A stretch of 64,000 nt of DNA from an uncultured Flavobacteriaceae bacterium (GCA_947494695.1 CANLWB010000007.1:124001-188000); one strand, 5' to 3'; positions 54,886 through 64,000 are shown, numbered from the stretch's first letter. Notes: a model not told the origin generated them from the sequence alone. Numbers and translations: made by a program.

Positions 54886-56007
54886 TTAAACACGAAAATA
54901 TTCTGTTGGTGTCGTACCTGTGTATAATTTGAAATGTTTATTGAATGTGGATTTCGAACTGAAGCCACATTCGTAAGCCAAGGCTATCATTGTATATTTT
55001 TTATTTTCTGGTAATGAGGCTATTTCAATAAACTTTTCAATTCGGAATGCATTAATGTAATTATAAAAGTTCTTTCCTTCCATTTCATTAATAACCTGTG
55101 ATAAGTGATTAGGGTGGATCTGCAATTCCTTTGACAATTCTACAAGTGTTAGATTTTCGTTCTCATAAAAAGCCTTATCATTCATCACTTTATTTAAGTT
55201 TGCATAAATTTCTGAGGCTAGAGATTCATTTAAACCCGACTTGGCATACTTTTCACGTACAACACTCTTTTTTAAACTGTTGGAATTATCATTATTTGTT
55301 TTGGGGCTAACGCTTTTTGTTTTAATCGTTTCCGGTTTTAAATTGGAATTAAATATGTTTAATCGATTAATTCCAAATATGCCAATGCTTAAGACAAAAA
55401 CGGTAACAATCGAATAGATGATGTGATTATCAAAAAAGGCCGAAAACACCCAAATGGTTGCAAGTCCAAAAGACAATATCCAAAGCCATTGTAATTCTTT
55501 CCTATCTGTATTGGAAAAATTATCTCGAATTTCTATTCTGTATTTATTTATAAGGATAATAGACCAAATGGCATACCCTAAACCCGAAATGGCTATCGTA
55601 AGATTATTAATAACGACAAACCACTCATAACCTACCCCCTCATTCTCATAAACGCATACTTTTTCAACCCCAGAAAGCCCATAAAATGGAATGGCCTGAA
55701 TGTATATTAATATGGTTGGTAATGCATGTAAAGCTATTTCCCAAATATTATTTAACGGGGTTCCGGTAATCTCCCGTACATAAAAAAACAAAAAAACACC
55801 AATTAATATAGGCATTCCGAAATCTACTCCTAACCAATCCGGGTATTGGTAAGTGATCTTTTTAATATTTAAATAATTAAATATCTGACTTACAGATATT
55901 AGAATTAACCATAATATTAGAATTTTATCTGCACGAGATTTGTTCTTTTTAACGATTAAAAGAAGCGAAAGAAAAGCCGCGATAAGTATGCCAGGTATGA
56001 AAAACAC
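54886..56007 (-). CDS. Membrane-bound AraC family regulator
   Basis: 373 residues. The N-terminal half has seven to eight hydrophobic segments (about 1-230). The C-terminal helix-turn-helix (about 285-373) has LTLVELSKELQIHPNHLSQV, FYNYINAFRIEKFI, and AYECGFSSKSTFNKHFKLYT, the AraC pattern. The start codon is GTG at 56007; a TGA stop stands directly before it. It is upstream of the TonB receptor operon and probably controls it through the inverted-repeat site. Confidence 0.88.
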   Translation of the reverse strand: MFFIPGILIAAFLSLLLIVKKNKSRADKILILWLILISVSQIFNYLNIKKITYQYPDWLGVDFGMPILIGVFLFFYVREITGTPLNNIWEIALHALPTILIYIQAIPFYGLSGVEKVCVYENEGVGYEWFVVINNLTIAISGLGYAIWSIILINKYRIEIRDNFSNTDRKELQWLWILSFGLATIWVFSAFFDNHIIYSIVTVFVLSIGIFGINRLNIFNSNLKPETIKTKSVSPKTNNDNSNSLKKSVVREKYAKSGLNESLASEIYANLNKVMNDKAFYENENLTLVELSKELQIHPNHLSQVINEMEGKNFYNYINAFRIEKFIEIASLPENKKYTMIALAYECGFSSKSTFNKHFKLYTGTTPTEYFRV

Positions 56008-56531
56008 TCATTTAGTTTATGTCTAAACAAAGTAACAGAATATTTTCATTTTTATTATATTAAATCAATATTAACGCCTATTTTAGAAATAATTATAATA
56101 CCGAAACCATTTACATTTCTTTACACGTATTTAAACTATGTCCCTACATCCATTATACAAACATTATTTAAAACAAATCTTATCCTTTGGATTTTCTGCA
56201 ACACTAATAGTCGTTATTTATATATGGAAATGAATCATCGAAACCATTATTAGCGTAATCAATTTAAAATTCAAAGCACTCCAAAAGTTGTTACTTTTTC
56301 AATGTATTTAGCTGACTACAAACAACTAACAAAACAGCATTTAGATTTTCAAATGATTTATTCCTTTTCTGATTGTTCGTAATTTGTCATAATCAAATTT
56401 TGTCAATCTAAACTTGCTTCAGAATATAGACACAAACTACCGAGTACCATGATTATGAGATTCCTCACATTCGTTCTGAATGACACCAGGAATATATTTA
56501 TGATACAAAACAGACATTCAATTCCTTATAA
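56008..56531. other. Intergenic region with a possible 31-codon frame
   Basis: AT-rich region between two minus-strand genes. The only frame of note is on the plus strand, 56138-56233: MSLHPLYKHYLKQILSFGFS then a hydrophobic end (ATLIVVIYIWK). It may be a chance hydrophobic frame. No terminator or RNA was recognised. Confidence 0.35.
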
Positions 56532-57716
56532 TTATTTTCTTAGAACAAAAACTCTTTTAGTAATTCGATCTTTAGTGATTTCCTTTGGTTTCATTTTCAT
56601 TCCAAAAGCAATTCTTAGAATACTAAACCTTGTAATAATCATGTAGCAAACAATAATTAATAATAGTGAGAGTACTATGATCCAAAAAGCTTGCATAGCA
56701 TAGGATATTTCTTTTCTCAAAACAATGTAACCAACACAAATTAAAACCGGTTGATGCAATAAATAAAAAGGATATATGGCTTCGTTAAGTACTTTCCTGT
56801 ATTTGCGTTCTTTGTTAAAATACATTTTAAAGTAACCTATCACTGTTAACCCACATGACAATGAAATGATCATTTCTGTAATATTTCTGGAATCATTTTG
56901 AATTATTGGGAGTTTCTCAAAAATATGAGGCCGTGAGAATAAAAGTATTGTAAAAGTGATAGTTTGATACAAATACAGTCTCCTGTCTTTTGTTAAACGA
57001 TTAATGACCCTGTTACTTGTAAACAACATGAATCCGCTTAAAAAGAATAATAAGTAATAAGCAAAATATGCCCAATCGTTGTACAGTGCATGTGTGCTAT
57101 TTGGAAAATACTGTCTTAAAATTATTTGAGATAATAGAATACCTGGAAGTAATACATTTAGCCCCATTCTTATAGACATAATAGCTATTAATTTATCCCG
57201 AAGCATATTGTAATGCCTGGTTTTCGTATAATTTAAAAATGGCGCAATTAATAAAGAAATAATCAATAAATATAGGATAAACCAGAGGTGGTGCCATGTG
57301 ATATTGCCAACAGGATATGGCCCTCCCTCGAACATGTGAGGCATAAAGTCTAAAAGGGAACTATAATTGTCAATCCGTTCAATATACACCATTAAGGGTA
57401 CCAAAGTAAAAAAACCAAAAATAAACGGAATACAGAGCCTTCTTATACGTTCTTTTACATATTGTAAAGGTGTTCGGTGTCCAATCGCATAAAACGTACC
57501 AATACCAGATACTAAAAACAACAAAGGCATTCTCCATAAATGTAACCACCTCATAATAGGGTCTAAAAATTCGAAGGATTTCGCACTATTTACATGCCAT
57601 TGTTCTGGCCTAAAAATCATGCCTACATGAAAAAAAAACACACTTACAATAAGACCTATTCTTAACCAATCTATAAAATACTGCCTTTGTTTTGTTCCTT
57701 TTGGTTGCGTGCTCAT
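56532..57716 (-). CDS. Acyltransferase 3 family membrane protein (OpgC-like)
   Basis: 394 residues from MSTQPKGTKQRQYFIDWLRI; 17 extra codons upstream are unlikely. About ten transmembrane helices. QRQYFIDWLRIGLIVSVFFFH carries the family Arg/His near the first helix, followed by RMPLLFLVSGIGTFYAIG and WHHLWFILYLLIISLLIAPF. It belongs to the acyltransferase 3 family, closest in type to OpgC (glucan succinylation). Acceptor and donor unknown. It has the 22-bp site and a TACTTTTG -7 element upstream, next to an AraC gene. Confidence 0.85.
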   Translation of the reverse strand: MSTQPKGTKQRQYFIDWLRIGLIVSVFFFHVGMIFRPEQWHVNSAKSFEFLDPIMRWLHLWRMPLLFLVSGIGTFYAIGHRTPLQYVKERIRRLCIPFIFGFFTLVPLMVYIERIDNYSSLLDFMPHMFEGGPYPVGNITWHHLWFILYLLIISLLIAPFLNYTKTRHYNMLRDKLIAIMSIRMGLNVLLPGILLSQIILRQYFPNSTHALYNDWAYFAYYLLFFLSGFMLFTSNRVINRLTKDRRLYLYQTITFTILLFSRPHIFEKLPIIQNDSRNITEMIISLSCGLTVIGYFKMYFNKERKYRKVLNEAIYPFYLLHQPVLICVGYIVLRKEISYAMQAFWIIVLSLLLIIVCYMIITRFSILRIAFGMKMKPKEITKDRITKRVFVLRK

Positions 57717-57792
57717 AACTATTAGTTTTTTTGATTTGAGCCAAAAGTATAGACCGTCTATATACATTAACGAGTTTGCCTATAAGTAAGTA

Positions 57793-57814
57793 GTACGAAT
57801 TTATAGGGACGCAC
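57793..57814 (-). promoter_or_regulatory. 22-bp inverted-repeat site upstream of the acyltransferase
   Basis: GTACG...CGCAC with a 12-bp core containing TTATAGGG, 18 of 22 bases as in the site at 54771-54792. It ends about 77 bp before the acyltransferase ATG. An exact -7 element TACTTTTG (minus strand, about 57738-57745) lies between it and the gene. Confidence 0.5.
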
Positions 57815-57838
57815 AAATAAATACTCATAATGAGATAG

Positions 57839-58996
57839 TTACAAGTCCCTGAATTGCGAAGGAGTTAATGAGGTTATTTTTTTAAATGCCGAATTAAAAG
57901 CTGATTTCGAGTTATACCCCACTCGTTCTGAAACCTCTTCAATTGTTAGTTTTTTACCTAAATCGGTTTTTAAAATGGTCTTAGCCTCTTCAATTCTATA
58001 GGCTGCTAGCATTTCAAAAAACGATTGGTTCAATCGTTCATTTATAACCTGAGATACATGATGAGAACTTTCATTTATTGCTTTGGCCAAACCTGACAGA
58101 GATGCCGAACTGCTAACATAAAATTTCTCCTGTTTCATTTGGCTAATTATACGCTTTAATATTAAGTCTTTTTGAGACTCTATCAACGAAGACTTTTTGT
58201 ATTTTAAAACCGGGCCTTCTAAAAATGAAGACACTTCCATATAATAGGATGAGGTATTCATGATTTGAAAAGCTGTTAGAAAAATCATAAAAGAGATATA
58301 TAAAAAGATCAAGTAGTCGCCCACATCACTTTCAAAAGTCATCTTAACAAAAATCAAGATAACCGTAATTACCAGAAAGTGATAAAATGAATTCCTTAAA
58401 GATTTCAATGTCTTATCTGTCGTCTTAAAAATGGATTCTCCTCTTTCTTTTGTCGATCGCAACAAACGATAAGCAATAATGGTTATATAAATAAGGATAT
58501 GAATGATTGTTGCGAGATTAACATAGTTACGAATATCCAATGGATCTCCTTTAGAACTCCCCGTTATTACAGCCTCAGAAATATTCAATTGCATGACATT
58601 GATATTATCGTTGTATTTAACAACATCTTCCTGGAAAAAGAATAAGAGACAATAACCAAACCATAATACGAATGGAACAAAATGTAGCCAATCTTTCTTG
58701 CCTATTTTATCGCCTAATTGAGACGTCATAAATAAAAAAATAAGCGGAGCTATTACAAAATTTAAAGGTTCTGAAAAATTAGTTAGCCATAAGACTTTAA
58801 ATATGTAACTGGTATAGTTAAGCCATCCCTCCAACATTATAAGGGATAAGGCTAAAATTAGAATTCCCATATACATATTAGGCGATTTCCTTCTTATGGA
58901 TTTCCTTATTAAAAACCCTGAAATAAAAAAGCCAAAACAAATACCTACAAAGATTAGTAAGCCTATAATATTAACGTTTACGGGGATATCCTGCAT
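57839..58996 (-). CDS. Membrane-bound AraC family regulator
   Basis: 385 residues with seven to eight hydrophobic segments (about 10-250). The C-terminal AraC HTH (about 290-385) has LSGLAKAINESSHHVSQVIN, FFEMLAAYRIEEAKTILKTD, and VGYNSKSAFNSAFKKITSLT. Its architecture is like the protein at 54886-56007. It lies 72 bp before the acyltransferase gene's frame and could control it through the inverted-repeat site. Confidence 0.88.
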   Translation of the reverse strand: MQDIPVNVNIIGLLIFVGICFGFFISGFLIRKSIRRKSPNMYMGILILALSLIMLEGWLNYTSYIFKVLWLTNFSEPLNFVIAPLIFLFMTSQLGDKIGKKDWLHFVPFVLWFGYCLLFFFQEDVVKYNDNINVMQLNISEAVITGSSKGDPLDIRNYVNLATIIHILIYITIIAYRLLRSTKERGESIFKTTDKTLKSLRNSFYHFLVITVILIFVKMTFESDVGDYLIFLYISFMIFLTAFQIMNTSSYYMEVSSFLEGPVLKYKKSSLIESQKDLILKRIISQMKQEKFYVSSSASLSGLAKAINESSHHVSQVINERLNQSFFEMLAAYRIEEAKTILKTDLGKKLTIEEVSERVGYNSKSAFNSAFKKITSLTPSQFRDL

Positions 58997-59012
58997 ATAT
59001 CAAAAATAGCAA

Positions 59013-59042
59013 TAAAAAGCGAACTTTAAGAGCTCGCTTTTT
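59013..59042 (-). terminator. Terminator of the 98-residue protein gene
   Basis: AAAAAGCGA pairs with TCGCTTTTT, with T-runs on both strands; it lies between the AraC gene and the small gene at 59097. Confidence 0.65.
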
Positions 59043-59096
59043 AAACAGAAGAACCAGGAAGATTCTTTTAAAACGTTCTATGTTATTAATTGTAAG

Positions 59097-59393
59097 TTAT
59101 TCTGATTTGTATAAAAGAATCATACAATTTTTATCATAATATACCTCGGTTTTAAATATATACGGAGGCTCTGGCCCGAGAATGTTGATTGTACAAATCT
59201 CTGACCCTGAAAGCCTACACTCAACCTCCGGGGAATCAAGACAACCCAGTGCAAATTTACCATGATAGTAACCTTTAATAACCATATCCTCTTGGTTTAA
59301 ACGATCTTCGGAAGAGGAAAATGCTAAAGACGAGGTGATCGCCAATGTTAAAGCTAATAACGGAAAGATGATTCTTAATAAATTAATCTTCAT
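59097..59393 (-). CDS. Small secreted protein, DUF6520-like
   Basis: 98 residues. The signal peptide is MKINLLRIIFPLLALTLAIT to about SSLAFS. The mature part has four Cys (GCLDSPEVECR, SEICTI, DKNC) and resembles the flavobacterial DUF6520 family, short periplasmic Cys-containing proteins of unknown role. It stands alone between two terminators. Confidence 0.65.
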   Translation of the reverse strand: MKINLLRIIFPLLALTLAITSSLAFSSSEDRLNQEDMVIKGYYHGKFALGCLDSPEVECRLSGSEICTINILGPEPPYIFKTEVYYDKNCMILLYKSE

Positions 59394-59560
59394 AAACTTT
59401 TAGACTTTTAAAATTAATGGTCTACTCTTTTCTACAGGTTTTCAACCTTAGCCCTGACAGCGATAGTTACTATCGTTCCTTTTAAAATAGCCATTAAAAC
59501 ATTGTTGTAAAGGATAAACACCTTTATTAAAGGGATTATTTAACGTGAAAATGATTCATA

Positions 59561-59589
59561 AAAAAAGCGCCCGAAACAGGCGCTTTTTA
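59561..59589 (-). terminator. Terminator of lpd
   Basis: AAAAAGCGCC pairs with GGCGCTTTTT (loop CGAAACA), 20 bp after the lpd stop codon. Upstream of it, GATAGTTACTATC (59462-59474) is a separate small dyad. Confidence 0.75.
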
Positions 59590-59608
59590 AAATTTATTTT
59601 TTTTCAGG

Positions 59609-61009
59609 TTACGCGTGTAGCGCTCTATCGTCTGTCGCGGCTAAAGCAGCTTCTTTTATTGCTTCTGTAAATGTTGGATGCGCATGAGACATACGAGATA
59701 CATCTTCAGCAGATGCTCTGTACTCCATCGCTACAACGGCCTCTGCGATCATATCGGCAGCACGAGCACCAATCATATGAACCCCTAAAATTTCATCTGT
59801 ATTTTTATCGGCAAGAACTTTTACAAACCCGTCTAAATCCATACTAGCTCTACTTCTACCTAAAGCACGCATTGGGAATTGTCCTTTTTTATAATCGACA
59901 CCGGCTTCTTTAAGCTGTTCTTCGGTCTTACCTACAGCGGCAACTTCTGGCCAGGTGTAAACAACTCCCGGAATTAAGTTATAATCGATATGTGGTTTTT
60001 GTCCTGCTAAAGTTTCTGCAACAAGCACACCTTCTTCTTCTGCCTTGTGAGCAAGCATTGCACCTTGTACCACATCTCCTATCGCGTAAATATTAGAAGC
60101 ACTGGTTTGTAAATGCTCGTTCACTTCAACCTGTCCTCTTTCGTTAAGTTTTACACCTGCAGCTTCGGCATTTAAGCCCTCTGTATACGGACGACGTCCC
60201 ACAGATACTAAACAGTAATCGCCTTTAAACTCGACCTCTTCTCCTTTTTTATTGTCTGCTTTTACAATCACTTCATCTCCTACACGCTCCACAGACTTCA
60301 CTTTATGAGAGGCGTTAATTTTAAACTTCTGTTTCTTTAAAACTTTATTAAGTTCTTTAGACAAACCGGCGTCCATAGTTGGAATAATACGATCCATGTA
60401 CTCCACCACAGAAACTTCTGCTCCCAATCGCTTATACACCTGTCCCAATTCTAGACCTATAACACCACCTCCAATAACAATTAAATGTTTTGGCACTTCT
60501 TTAAGTTTTAAGGCTTCTGTAGATGTTATAATGCGCTCTTTATCAATATTTATAAATGGCAGACTTGAAGGTTTACTTCCAGTAGCTATAATGGTGTTTT
60601 TTGTTTCAATTTCAGTTGTTTCTTCTCCAACTATGGTGATATGAGTGGCATCTTTAAAGCTTCCCAGTCCCTGATAAACATCGATATTATTTTTCTTCAT
60701 CAAGAAATCAACTCCACCAATAGTTTGATCTACAACAGCCTGTTTACGGCCAATCATTTTTTCTAAATTCACTTTAATCTCACCAGGGATTTCAATACCA
60801 TGCTCTTCAAAATGCTTTACAGCATCCTCATAGTGATGAGAAGAGTCTAAAAGTGCTTTACTTGGTATACAACCAACGTTTAAGCACGTACCACCTAGTG
60901 TTGCGTATTTTTCAATAATGGCAGTTTTCATTCCTAATTGTGCACAACGTATTGCTGCAACGTATCCTCCGGGACCTGAACCGATAACGGCTACATCGTA
61001 TGAATTCAT
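59609..61009 (-). CDS. lpd: Dihydrolipoyl dehydrogenase
   Basis: 466 residues from MNSYDVAVIGSGPGGYVAAI; an earlier in-frame ATG would add 22 non-family residues. FAD motif GSGPGG, redox-active GGTCLNVGCIPSK, NAD motif VIGGGVIGLELG, and the C-terminal HAHPTFTEAIKEA with the active-site His-Glu. E3 component of pyruvate and 2-oxoglutarate dehydrogenase complexes, and possibly glycine cleavage. Monocistronic with a strong terminator. Confidence 0.96.
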   Translation of the reverse strand: MNSYDVAVIGSGPGGYVAAIRCAQLGMKTAIIEKYATLGGTCLNVGCIPSKALLDSSHHYEDAVKHFEEHGIEIPGEIKVNLEKMIGRKQAVVDQTIGGVDFLMKKNNIDVYQGLGSFKDATHITIVGEETTEIETKNTIIATGSKPSSLPFINIDKERIITSTEALKLKEVPKHLIVIGGGVIGLELGQVYKRLGAEVSVVEYMDRIIPTMDAGLSKELNKVLKKQKFKINASHKVKSVERVGDEVIVKADNKKGEEVEFKGDYCLVSVGRRPYTEGLNAEAAGVKLNERGQVEVNEHLQTSASNIYAIGDVVQGAMLAHKAEEEGVLVAETLAGQKPHIDYNLIPGVVYTWPEVAAVGKTEEQLKEAGVDYKKGQFPMRALGRSRASMDLDGFVKVLADKNTDEILGVHMIGARAADMIAEAVVAMEYRASAEDVSRMSHAHPTFTEAIKEAALAATDDRALHA

Positions 61010-61090
61010 AAAATTTATTTGCTTTTTTAATAAAATATCGAAACACAAAAATACAAATGTTTTACGGGAAGGCAATGAAAAATGCGACTC

Positions 61091-62692
61091 TTATCGCTTA
61101 TCCTCTATATCTTTTAAAACCCATTCTAACTCAGGGTCTTTTTTTACATTTCTATCAATAATTGTGGGTAAAATTTCAACATCTGGCATTACACCGTACC
61201 CGTCCGGATTCTGCTTTTGAGGAGCCTCAATTTGCATCATACCCATTCGTATTTTTAACTTGGTATTTGGCAGTTCATAAATTTTATAGATACCTGCCAC
61301 TGTACCATTATAGGCGCCTCCAGTTTCTTCTCCCACAAAGATGGCTCTTTTTGTGGCTTTAAGGTGTGTTGAAATGAGTGAAGATGCCGAAAACGAATTC
61401 CCATTAATAAGCACATAAATATCACCTCCAAAACGTAACGGTTTAGGAGCTTTAACCTTGGTATGCCTGAATCTGTAGTATAACTTTCCATCACGTTTTC
61501 TTGTCTGTATTAAATTTTGTGCAACAATAAACGGTGACAGCATACCAGACAATAATTTGAGACTATTAGGTGTGGTCTTACTCATTAAAAACTTTAAAAA
61601 GGGTATCCGGCTATTGACTTCGCTATCATTAATAAACTTAAACGGCTCTTTGGCCAAATAGGAATACAAATAATCTATTTCCGCAATTCGACCTCCACCG
61701 TTATCTCGTAAGTCCAAAATGAGGTATTTTGTTTTTGCCGAATCCAGTTTAGTAAAACTTTCTTTATAAAACCTCTTATATCGACCATTGGTAAAGCTTC
61801 TTAACTTCATATAGGCAACATCTTTATTGCCCTTCATGATATTAAAATTGCGCGTATATTCTCTTCTCCCCTTATTATAACCATGCGTTCTGTTATACTT
61901 TTTTCTTTTTTTAGCTGCTATACGCCGTGCTTTTTTCTGATCTGATGTTAACCTTTCCCGCTTTTTTACTTTTGTAGTATCTTTTTCTTTCTTTTTAGTG
62001 GCTTTCTTTTTAGTTATTTTTTTCTTCTGCGCTCTTCTAAAAATCTTAACAAACAAGGAATCTTTCTTTTTAAAGACCATCGTTAAACTATCCACATACC
62101 CTTTATCTTTATAATAAAAATTAGAAAATTGCTTTGCAACAAACCGATTATGTAATGTGGTATTATAACCATCTGAGGCAAAACGGGTTTTAAAGGTCTC
62201 CACCAGGCGGGATACGGAATCATTATCTATTTTAACGACTTCGGCACCAACCACACTGGAATCTTTACCTCGTGTTCTCTTAACCCAAAGTTTGCCATCC
62301 AAATGTTCAAAATCGAGTGCAAAAAATTCAAGTTTGCGCTTTCGTAATTGTTTGCGTTCTTTCTTTGTATACCAGAGATTAGCAGAACCCAAAGAAATAT
62401 GGCCTTGTCTAACCTGAGCGACCACTGGCGCCAATCTTCTGTAAAATTCACGAGAGTTAATAGGTGACGTAATAGAAGTCTTTAAACTGTCAAACTTAAA
62501 ATCCAGAACGGGCTTTGGTGTGTATTGGTATAATTTAGGGTGATGCCTTTTTAGCTGACCATATACTTTATTAATATCTTCATGTATATTGGATACACTA
62601 TGTAATTTGGTAATTTGTTCATTATGGGTTTTAATACTTTTACAAGACACTAAAACTCCAAAAACTAACAATAACAATATGGCTTTTTGCAT
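61091..62692 (-). CDS. S41 family peptidase, lipoprotein
   Basis: 533 residues from MQKAILLLLVFGVLVSCKS (lipobox LVSC); 17 more codons upstream are unlikely. It is related to C-terminal processing proteases: YLILDLRDNGGGRIAEIDYL (substrate strand), NGNSFSASSLISTHLKATKR (catalytic Ser), FVGEETGGAYNGTVAGIYKI. A Lys-rich low-complexity stretch (about 225-290, runs of KKK and KKATKKK) is inserted before the catalytic core. It may interact with nucleic acid or the cell wall, but this is unproven. Lies 81 bp after lpd's start on the same strand. Confidence 0.85.
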   Translation of the reverse strand: MQKAILLLLVFGVLVSCKSIKTHNEQITKLHSVSNIHEDINKVYGQLKRHHPKLYQYTPKPVLDFKFDSLKTSITSPINSREFYRRLAPVVAQVRQGHISLGSANLWYTKKERKQLRKRKLEFFALDFEHLDGKLWVKRTRGKDSSVVGAEVVKIDNDSVSRLVETFKTRFASDGYNTTLHNRFVAKQFSNFYYKDKGYVDSLTMVFKKKDSLFVKIFRRAQKKKITKKKATKKKEKDTTKVKKRERLTSDQKKARRIAAKKRKKYNRTHGYNKGRREYTRNFNIMKGNKDVAYMKLRSFTNGRYKRFYKESFTKLDSAKTKYLILDLRDNGGGRIAEIDYLYSYLAKEPFKFINDSEVNSRIPFLKFLMSKTTPNSLKLLSGMLSPFIVAQNLIQTRKRDGKLYYRFRHTKVKAPKPLRFGGDIYVLINGNSFSASSLISTHLKATKRAIFVGEETGGAYNGTVAGIYKIYELPNTKLKIRMGMMQIEAPQKQNPDGYGVMPDVEILPTIIDRNVKKDPELEWVLKDIEDKR

Positions 62693-62832
62693 ATTCCTGG
62701 GTAAATTGTATACGCTAAAATAGCTGTATTTAATTAATAGCATACGCTATTAGCAATTCTTTAACTAGTAAATTTGGTTTTCATTAAGTAGGTAAGTCAA
62801 TAAATTCACAAATTTATGTAGTTTTGTGCTCC

Positions 62833-63291
62833 ATGCAAAAAAACATAAACATACAAAATAAAAAGGCCCGCTTTCTATATGAGATTTTAGATAAGTATAC
62901 AGCTGGTATTGTGCTTACCGGAACAGAAATTAAATCCATACGCAGTAGTAAAGCCTCTATAGCCGAAAGTTTTTGTGAGTTTAACGATCGTGGAGAACTT
63001 TTTGTTATTAATATGACCATCGAGGAGTATGCCTTTGGAAACTATTATAACCATCGTCCAAAAGCAGAACGAAAACTTCTTTTAAACAAAAAGGAACTCA
63101 AAAAATTACTAAAAGACTCCCAAGACAAGGGACTTACCATTATCCCGCTTCGACTTTTTATTAACGATAAAGGCTATGCCAAATTAAATATCGCCTTAGC
63201 AAAAGGTAAAAAGCTATACGACAAGCGAGAGACCATCAAGGATCGTGACAATAAGCGTGATTTGGATCGGATTAAGAAAAACTTTAAATAG
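62833..63291 (+). CDS. smpB: SsrA-binding protein SmpB
   Basis: 152 residues from [20 protein letters not shown]; a TTG three codons upstream is not needed. Essential partner of tmRNA in ribosome rescue. Motifs: [77 protein letters not shown] -7 element TAGTTTTG at 62819-62826 would start transcription about at the ATG, so the mRNA may be leaderless. Confidence 0.97.
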   Translation: MQKNINIQNKKARFLYEILDKYTAGIVLTGTEIKSIRSSKASIAESFCEFNDRGELFVINMTIEEYAFGNYYNHRPKAERKLLLNKKELKKLLKDSQDKGLTIIPLRLFINDKGYAKLNIALAKGKKLYDKRETIKDRDNKRDLDRIKKNFK

Positions 63292-63342
63292 TACCAATTA
63301 ATTAAGTGTAATACCTCCTTCTCTTTCTAAAAATGAAAAAAA

Positions 63343-63372
63343 AGGGATTAAATAATTAATTATTCAATCCCG
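63343..63372 (-). terminator. Terminator of the partial LRR gene
   Basis: GGGATT...AATCCC arms extended by AATAATT/AATTATT; on the minus strand seven T follow directly, so it serves the gene at 63442. It also faces smpB. Confidence 0.65.
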
Positions 63373-63441
63373 AAAATCAATGTATAGTCTTTCCTTTAAA
63401 TATGTTACATATTACCAGATGATTATTCAAAATGTAAACTC

Positions 63442-64000
63442 TTATTTTTTAATTATTTTTTCACAAATAAATTCGGTATCCGTATGTATAGATACATAGT
63501 ATACCCCCTGAGGTAGATGGGACGTATCGATCACATTGTTTCCATTTGTTAATTTACCTTTTTGTAATACCTGACCATTTACATGGGTTAATTGATAATC
63601 GGCTTTTCCATTAAATACAATAGTAAACCGATTCACAACGGGGTTAGGATACAAACTTAGATTAGATTTATTATAATCTTTGGTACTTAAGACACCACAA
63701 TCTTCTTGAAAGGTATGCGAAGGATCAATACTTCCTCTCCAGTTTCTTGCAGAATACCTAGGATCATCCACCTCGATACACGTTAGGTTCGGACAATTAG
63801 AGCTTGAAAACTCTGTAAAATTAGTGTTATTTCCATTTTTAACATTTAGACTGGTTAGTGGGTTACTACCACAAGATAAGTCTATTAAAGCGATGTTTTG
63901 ACTCGCATCCAGATTTGTTAATTGATTCTCCTCACATCGCAACTGTGTCAATGCTATATTTTGACTCACGTCTAGATTCATTAATTGATTCTCTCCACAT
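63442..64000 (-). CDS. LRR protein with T9SS sorting domain, C-terminal part
   Basis: The frame continues through the right edge, so the N-terminus is missing; an internal Met at 63981 is not the start, because CGENQL precedes it in frame. Visible: LRR repeats of the type LRCEENQLTNLDASQN (about 21 residues), a Cys-rich cap (NCPNLTCIEVDDPRY), then the T9SS tail (LSLYPNPVVNRFTI...LPQGVYYVSIHTDTEFICEK). This is a different repeat type from the BspA array, but the same export route. Predicted cell-surface or secreted. Confidence 0.87.
   Translation of the reverse strand, partial: CGENQLMNLDVSQNIALTQLRCEENQLTNLDASQNIALIDLSCGSNPLTSLNVKNGNNTNFTEFSSSNCPNLTCIEVDDPRYSARNWRGSIDPSHTFQEDCGVLSTKDYNKSNLSLYPNPVVNRFTIVFNGKADYQLTHVNGQVLQKGKLTNGNNVIDTSHLPQGVYYVSIHTDTEFICEKIIKK

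Noticed and set aside
56138-56233. 31-codon hydrophobic frame on the plus strand as a small membrane protein
   Set aside because: Such frames are common in AT-rich DNA, and no promoter or conservation evidence is available; mentioned only in the region note.

Overview
The window comes from a member of the Bacteroidota, most likely a marine Flavobacteriaceae species. The DNA is AT-rich, many promoters match the Bacteroidota -7 element TAnnTTTG, and ribosome binding sites are weak. Several surface proteins end in type IX secretion (T9SS) sorting domains, there is a TonB receptor/DUF4249 pair, and lipoproteins have flavobacterial lipoboxes. No rRNA, tRNA, CRISPR array, phage or complete insertion sequence was seen.

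Layout. 0-1.5 kb: start of a short-chain dehydrogenase, the SRP RNA gene with its own promoter, and a lipoprotein glutaminyl cyclotransferase. 1.6-9.4 kb: a nitrite assimilation block (YdeP-like molybdoenzyme, nirB, nirD, DUF4202, orphan NarX-like kinase). 9.8-14.1 kb: a molybdenum hydroxylase operon (2Fe-2S subunit, Mo subunit, XdhC, MobA-like cytidylyltransferase). 14.3-18.4 kb: cation antiporter, CASTOR/POLLUX-like channel, TerB protein. 18.6-30.2 kb: a tandem array of BspA-like leucine-rich-repeat T9SS surface proteins. 30.2-33.0 kb: threonine degradation (kbl, tdh) with a divergent Lrp regulator. 33.0-44.7 kb: small hypothetical genes, a broken DUF2007 gene, YheT hydrolase, adenine deaminase, tilS, pabB, an aldose-epimerase-like gene, a DEAD-box helicase, an IS3 transposase scrap and an ExbB-like protein. 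44.9-48.4 kb: LytS/LytTR two-component pair and an ECF sigma/small protein/MscS operon. 49-64 kb: TPR lipoprotein, TonB receptor with DUF4249, two membrane AraC regulators each upstream of a target, acyltransferase, lpd, S41 peptidase, smpB, and a partial LRR T9SS protein.

The most unusual region is the BspA array. Six intact genes and one frameshifted gene lie head to tail, each with its own promoter, and hairpin terminators follow most of them. At least two deleted units and two older decayed spacers lie between them. Seven gene promoters and two relic promoters all carry a TTGGTGA-like box whose start is exactly 30 bp upstream of a TAnnTTTG-like -7 element. Most have a second and often a third box at 21-bp steps. 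This looks like a co-regulated, recombining surface-protein family. The 21-bp phasing resembles LytTR regulator sites, and a LytTR regulator is encoded about 16 kb away, but that link is only inference.

A second regulatory pattern is a near-identical 22-bp inverted-repeat site in front of both genes that follow a membrane AraC regulator (TonB receptor and acyltransferase).
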